The translations under genes were made by a program, and so were the position numbers. Shown here one piece after another: positions 9,036 through 10,926 of a DNA stretch of 10,926 nt. The DNA comes from Usnea hakonensis (lineage: Eukaryota; Ascomycota; Lecanoromycetes; Lecanorales; Parmeliaceae). The stretch spans positions 20,909-31,834 of the forward strand of contig BLJB01000597.1 in NCBI GenBank assembly GCA_013423325.1. The letters run 5' to 3'. Position 1 is the first letter of the stretch, and each line of letters begins with the position of its first letter. Below the pieces are notes generated by a model. The model saw only the letters and a program-made list of their open reading frames with translations, was not told where the DNA came from and made no database searches.

Positions 9036-9122
9036 TGGAAGGTTTGCCGAGGCTTGGCACTACTATATATATCTAGATACTCTTAGTAGATCTAATTAAC
9101 CAAGTGTTCCATCTGCCTTTTT
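9036..9122. other. Island of unmutated composition between two relics
   Basis: The flanks are RIP-type, yet this stretch keeps TpG and CpA (gtggaaggtttgccgaggct, cttggcac, accaagtgttccatctgcc). Its left part resembles the left LTR copy (tggaag, tttgcc, then gcta against cacta; compare 445-474). It could be a trace of an LTR of that family inserted after the mutations, or the breakpoint of a later rearrangement. The Gypsy reading frame loses its homology just as it enters the island from the right. Confidence 0.35.
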
Positions 9123-10600
9123 AATATAGAATCCTATTAATTATATATTAAATATAGGCCGGAGAGTTATAGTAGTCTATAATTAGAATATAAAATAATT
9201 CCTACCTATAATAGAAAGAAACGATAAATCTATATTAATAAAATAGATTAATCTACTATTAGTAAAAGAAACTAGTAGCGTTAATTATTAAAATAAATAT
9301 TATATCTTTAATTACCGCTAGAATATTATTTTATAATAATATAAAATATATATCGGGTATTATAATTTTATTAAGGGCCCTTATATCTATAATAATACAA
9401 CCCTTTTTATTTCCCTCTAGTATCTATTTCTAAACTATAAAATATAGAAATAAAAATAATATTATCGAGATAATCTATTTTAGACGTCTTTATAAATAAA
9501 GCTTATTAAATTTTATATTAATAATAGATCTATCTTTATTACTAAAAATATATATACGTATCTATTCTAGCTTATAGAGATCTTACTAGTTATTAATAAA
9601 AGGTACGTCTATCTATTCTTTTAAAGAGATATTCTAGACGCTTTTAATATCTATCTATAGTAAGGGAAACTTAATAATAGTAGAAGCTAATAACGCTCTT
9701 ACTATTATATTTTTATATAGGGTAACTCTAATTATATAAATTTCTTTTATAAAGGTAATAGATATTATTACTACTACTAAAAACGCTACTACTATAGTAA
9801 TAAGTTTTTATAATCTAGATTTAATCTAATTTTATCTTTTCTCGTATCTAGGTATTTTTAAGACTAGATTATAGTAGATAAAATTAATCGTAAAATATTC
9901 TACTACCTTATAATTAGAAATAAGGCCTAATTTTACCTTTTATAGTAATAGAACTAGATTATTTATATTATTTCTTATAAAAATCTCTAATATATTATAG
10001 TTAACGATATAAGTATAAACTAATAAATAATCTAATTTTTACGGCTTAAAAATAAAATCTCTATCTTTTAAGAGTTTAAGGCTATATTTCTTCGGGCCTA
10101 AAATTAGAATAATAACGTTTAAATAACAAGAGATAGTTATTCTCTTAATACTATATATTATTATACTAGTTTATAGCTAATAGCTAGTAAGTATAATCTC
10201 GACTTATATATTATAGTATAAAGTAATAGTTATAAGATTTTTTATAATATCGAGTATAATTTCTTCTAGCTTAATAATATTAATACTACCTTAATAAATA
10301 CTTTAATAGCGAGGTTATTAATAATATAGAATTCTTATTTAATAATAACTATACTAAGACTATTTTTATTAGGTAGATATATTTTTAATTATATATACTT
10401 ATTTACGTTATACGTCTTTATTCTAATACCTCTTATAGTTATTAGAGATACTATCTTTTTAATATATATACTTGGGTAGATTTTAAGTAGGAACTTATAA
10501 TTAATAAAGCTTATTATATAGTTAATATTAAAATATAACTTATAACCTTAACCGGCTAAAAAGAATATTATAATTATAATTATAAATTTATATCCTTTAA
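9120..10600 (-). pseudogene. Ty3/Gypsy pol fragment: protease, linker and 5' part of reverse transcriptase
   Basis: Read from right to left, a retropepsin-like region starts near 10580. The usual Asp-Thr-Gly triad is read as N-I-N at 10529-10521, each change explicable by C-to-T/G-to-A. SLITIRGIRIKTYN and YIINNLA follow. After a frame shift between about 10230 and 10070 comes the linker KDRDFIFKP (10065) with VYTYIVNYN. The same register then enters the reverse transcriptase: KKGCIIIDIRALNK (from 9408), NATSFFY (about 9273-9265) and NSPAYI (9168-9151). Homology stops at about 9120, before the catalytic YxDD block. No gag is visible between 10600 and 10833, and no RNase H or integrase remains. 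Stops are TAA/TAG. The motifs fit fungal Gypsy elements, and I am confident of superfamily and strand. Confidence 0.88.
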
Positions 10601-10832
10601 AGGTATAGCCTTTATTATTAATATCTATTATATTAAACTTAATAGTATTAGATATATAGAAAGCTATACTTATTTTAAAATACTTTTCCTAAGGGACTAT
10701 ATCTTATAAAGGCTTAAGAAACGTCTTTAATAAAGATAATTATAGGGTTTCCTATATATATATCTTAATTACGGTACGCCTCTTATAGATTATCTAGATA
10801 TATTTATATAATAGATTATTAGAGCTAAAATC
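10601..10832. other. Mutated sequence upstream of the Gypsy protease
   Basis: This is TA-rich, with stops in every frame. It is too short for a gag gene of this superfamily (usually close to 1 kb). A gag C-terminal remnant or untranslated leader is possible. The last bases before the composition change read, on the minus strand, gattttagctctaataatc after a TGACA end, which is where a primer-binding site would lie. It does not start with TGG. Confidence 0.3.
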
Positions 10833-10926
10833 TGTCAAAATATGGGGTAGGACACATAGTAGTTGTATTCACTATGGATCTCTATGAAGGAAAGCTTGAC
10901 TATGTCCCAAGTAGTAGTCACGTGAC
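10833..10926. repeat. LTR-like end of normal composition, cut by the window
   Basis: It starts TGTCAAAATATGG and reaches agtagtcacgtgac at the last base. If one more A follows, the ends would be TGTCA/TGACA, an LTR-type inverted pair. Its right end, ccaagtagtagtcacgtgac, resembles the right end of the two LTR copies at the left of the window (caagtagtcacactcgtaac), so a related family is likely. CpA and TpG are intact, unlike in the block it abuts. It could be an LTR, a solo LTR, or the start of unrelated flank. Confidence 0.4.

Larger units (their letters stand above)
3581..10832. other. RIP-mutated AT-rich block
   Basis: CpA and TpG become rare, TpA runs abound and CpG stays common. This is the pattern left by RIP, which in filamentous ascomycetes converts cytosines in duplicated DNA, mainly in the CpA context, on both strands. 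Ordinary deamination of methylated CpG would instead remove CpG and create TpG. The stops seen in the relic frames are overwhelmingly TAA and TAG. The block ends sharply at 3580/3581 and 10832/10833. Small islands inside keep CpA and TpG (about 6160-6215, 6453-6576, 7150-7225, 9036-9122). Exact indices were judged by eye, not computed. Confidence 0.85.

Noticed and set aside
3581..10832. Short TA-rich direct and inverted repeats as an origin, centromere or CRISPR-like array
   Set aside because: The repeats have no fixed period or spacers and are the by-product of C-to-T mutation in retroelement sequence.

Overview
The window looks like a transposon graveyard from a filamentous ascomycete. I see no intact cellular gene, no tRNA or rRNA, no CRISPR array and no new functional system. 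The fungal assignment rests on two things. Bases 3581-10832 show the signature of repeat-induced point mutation (RIP): they are AT-rich, full of TpA, poor in CpA and TpG, and still rich in CpG. The retroelement remains also read like fungal Copia and Gypsy families.

Bases 1-332 hold the end of a broken minus-strand reading frame of unknown family. Bases about 333-3580 look like one pol-less LTR element on the minus strand. Its proposed 5' LTR is at 3398-3580 and its 3' LTR at about 333-533, next to a purine run (C9 on the + strand, 537-545). Inside lies a gag-like pseudogene (about 750-2004), plus a 75-bp tandem repeat, a CCGAA microsatellite and non-coding leader. This part has ordinary base composition and only light damage.

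Bases 3581-10832 are heavily mutated. The main piece is a plus-strand Ty1/Copia gag-pol relic (about 4200-8518). Gag, zinc knuckle, protease, integrase and reverse transcriptase all read in one register, together with most of RNase H, despite many TAA/TAG stops. A frameshift lies near 8420-8432. A 3' UTR/LTR zone with A18 and G10 runs follows. On the minus strand, about 9120-10600, is a Ty3/Gypsy fragment (protease, linker and the first part of the reverse transcriptase). It has lost its gag and everything after the middle of the reverse transcriptase.

Normal composition returns abruptly at 10833, where an LTR-like sequence starts and runs off the window. The pieces do not work together as a pathway. 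They record successive insertions, truncations and mutational inactivation.
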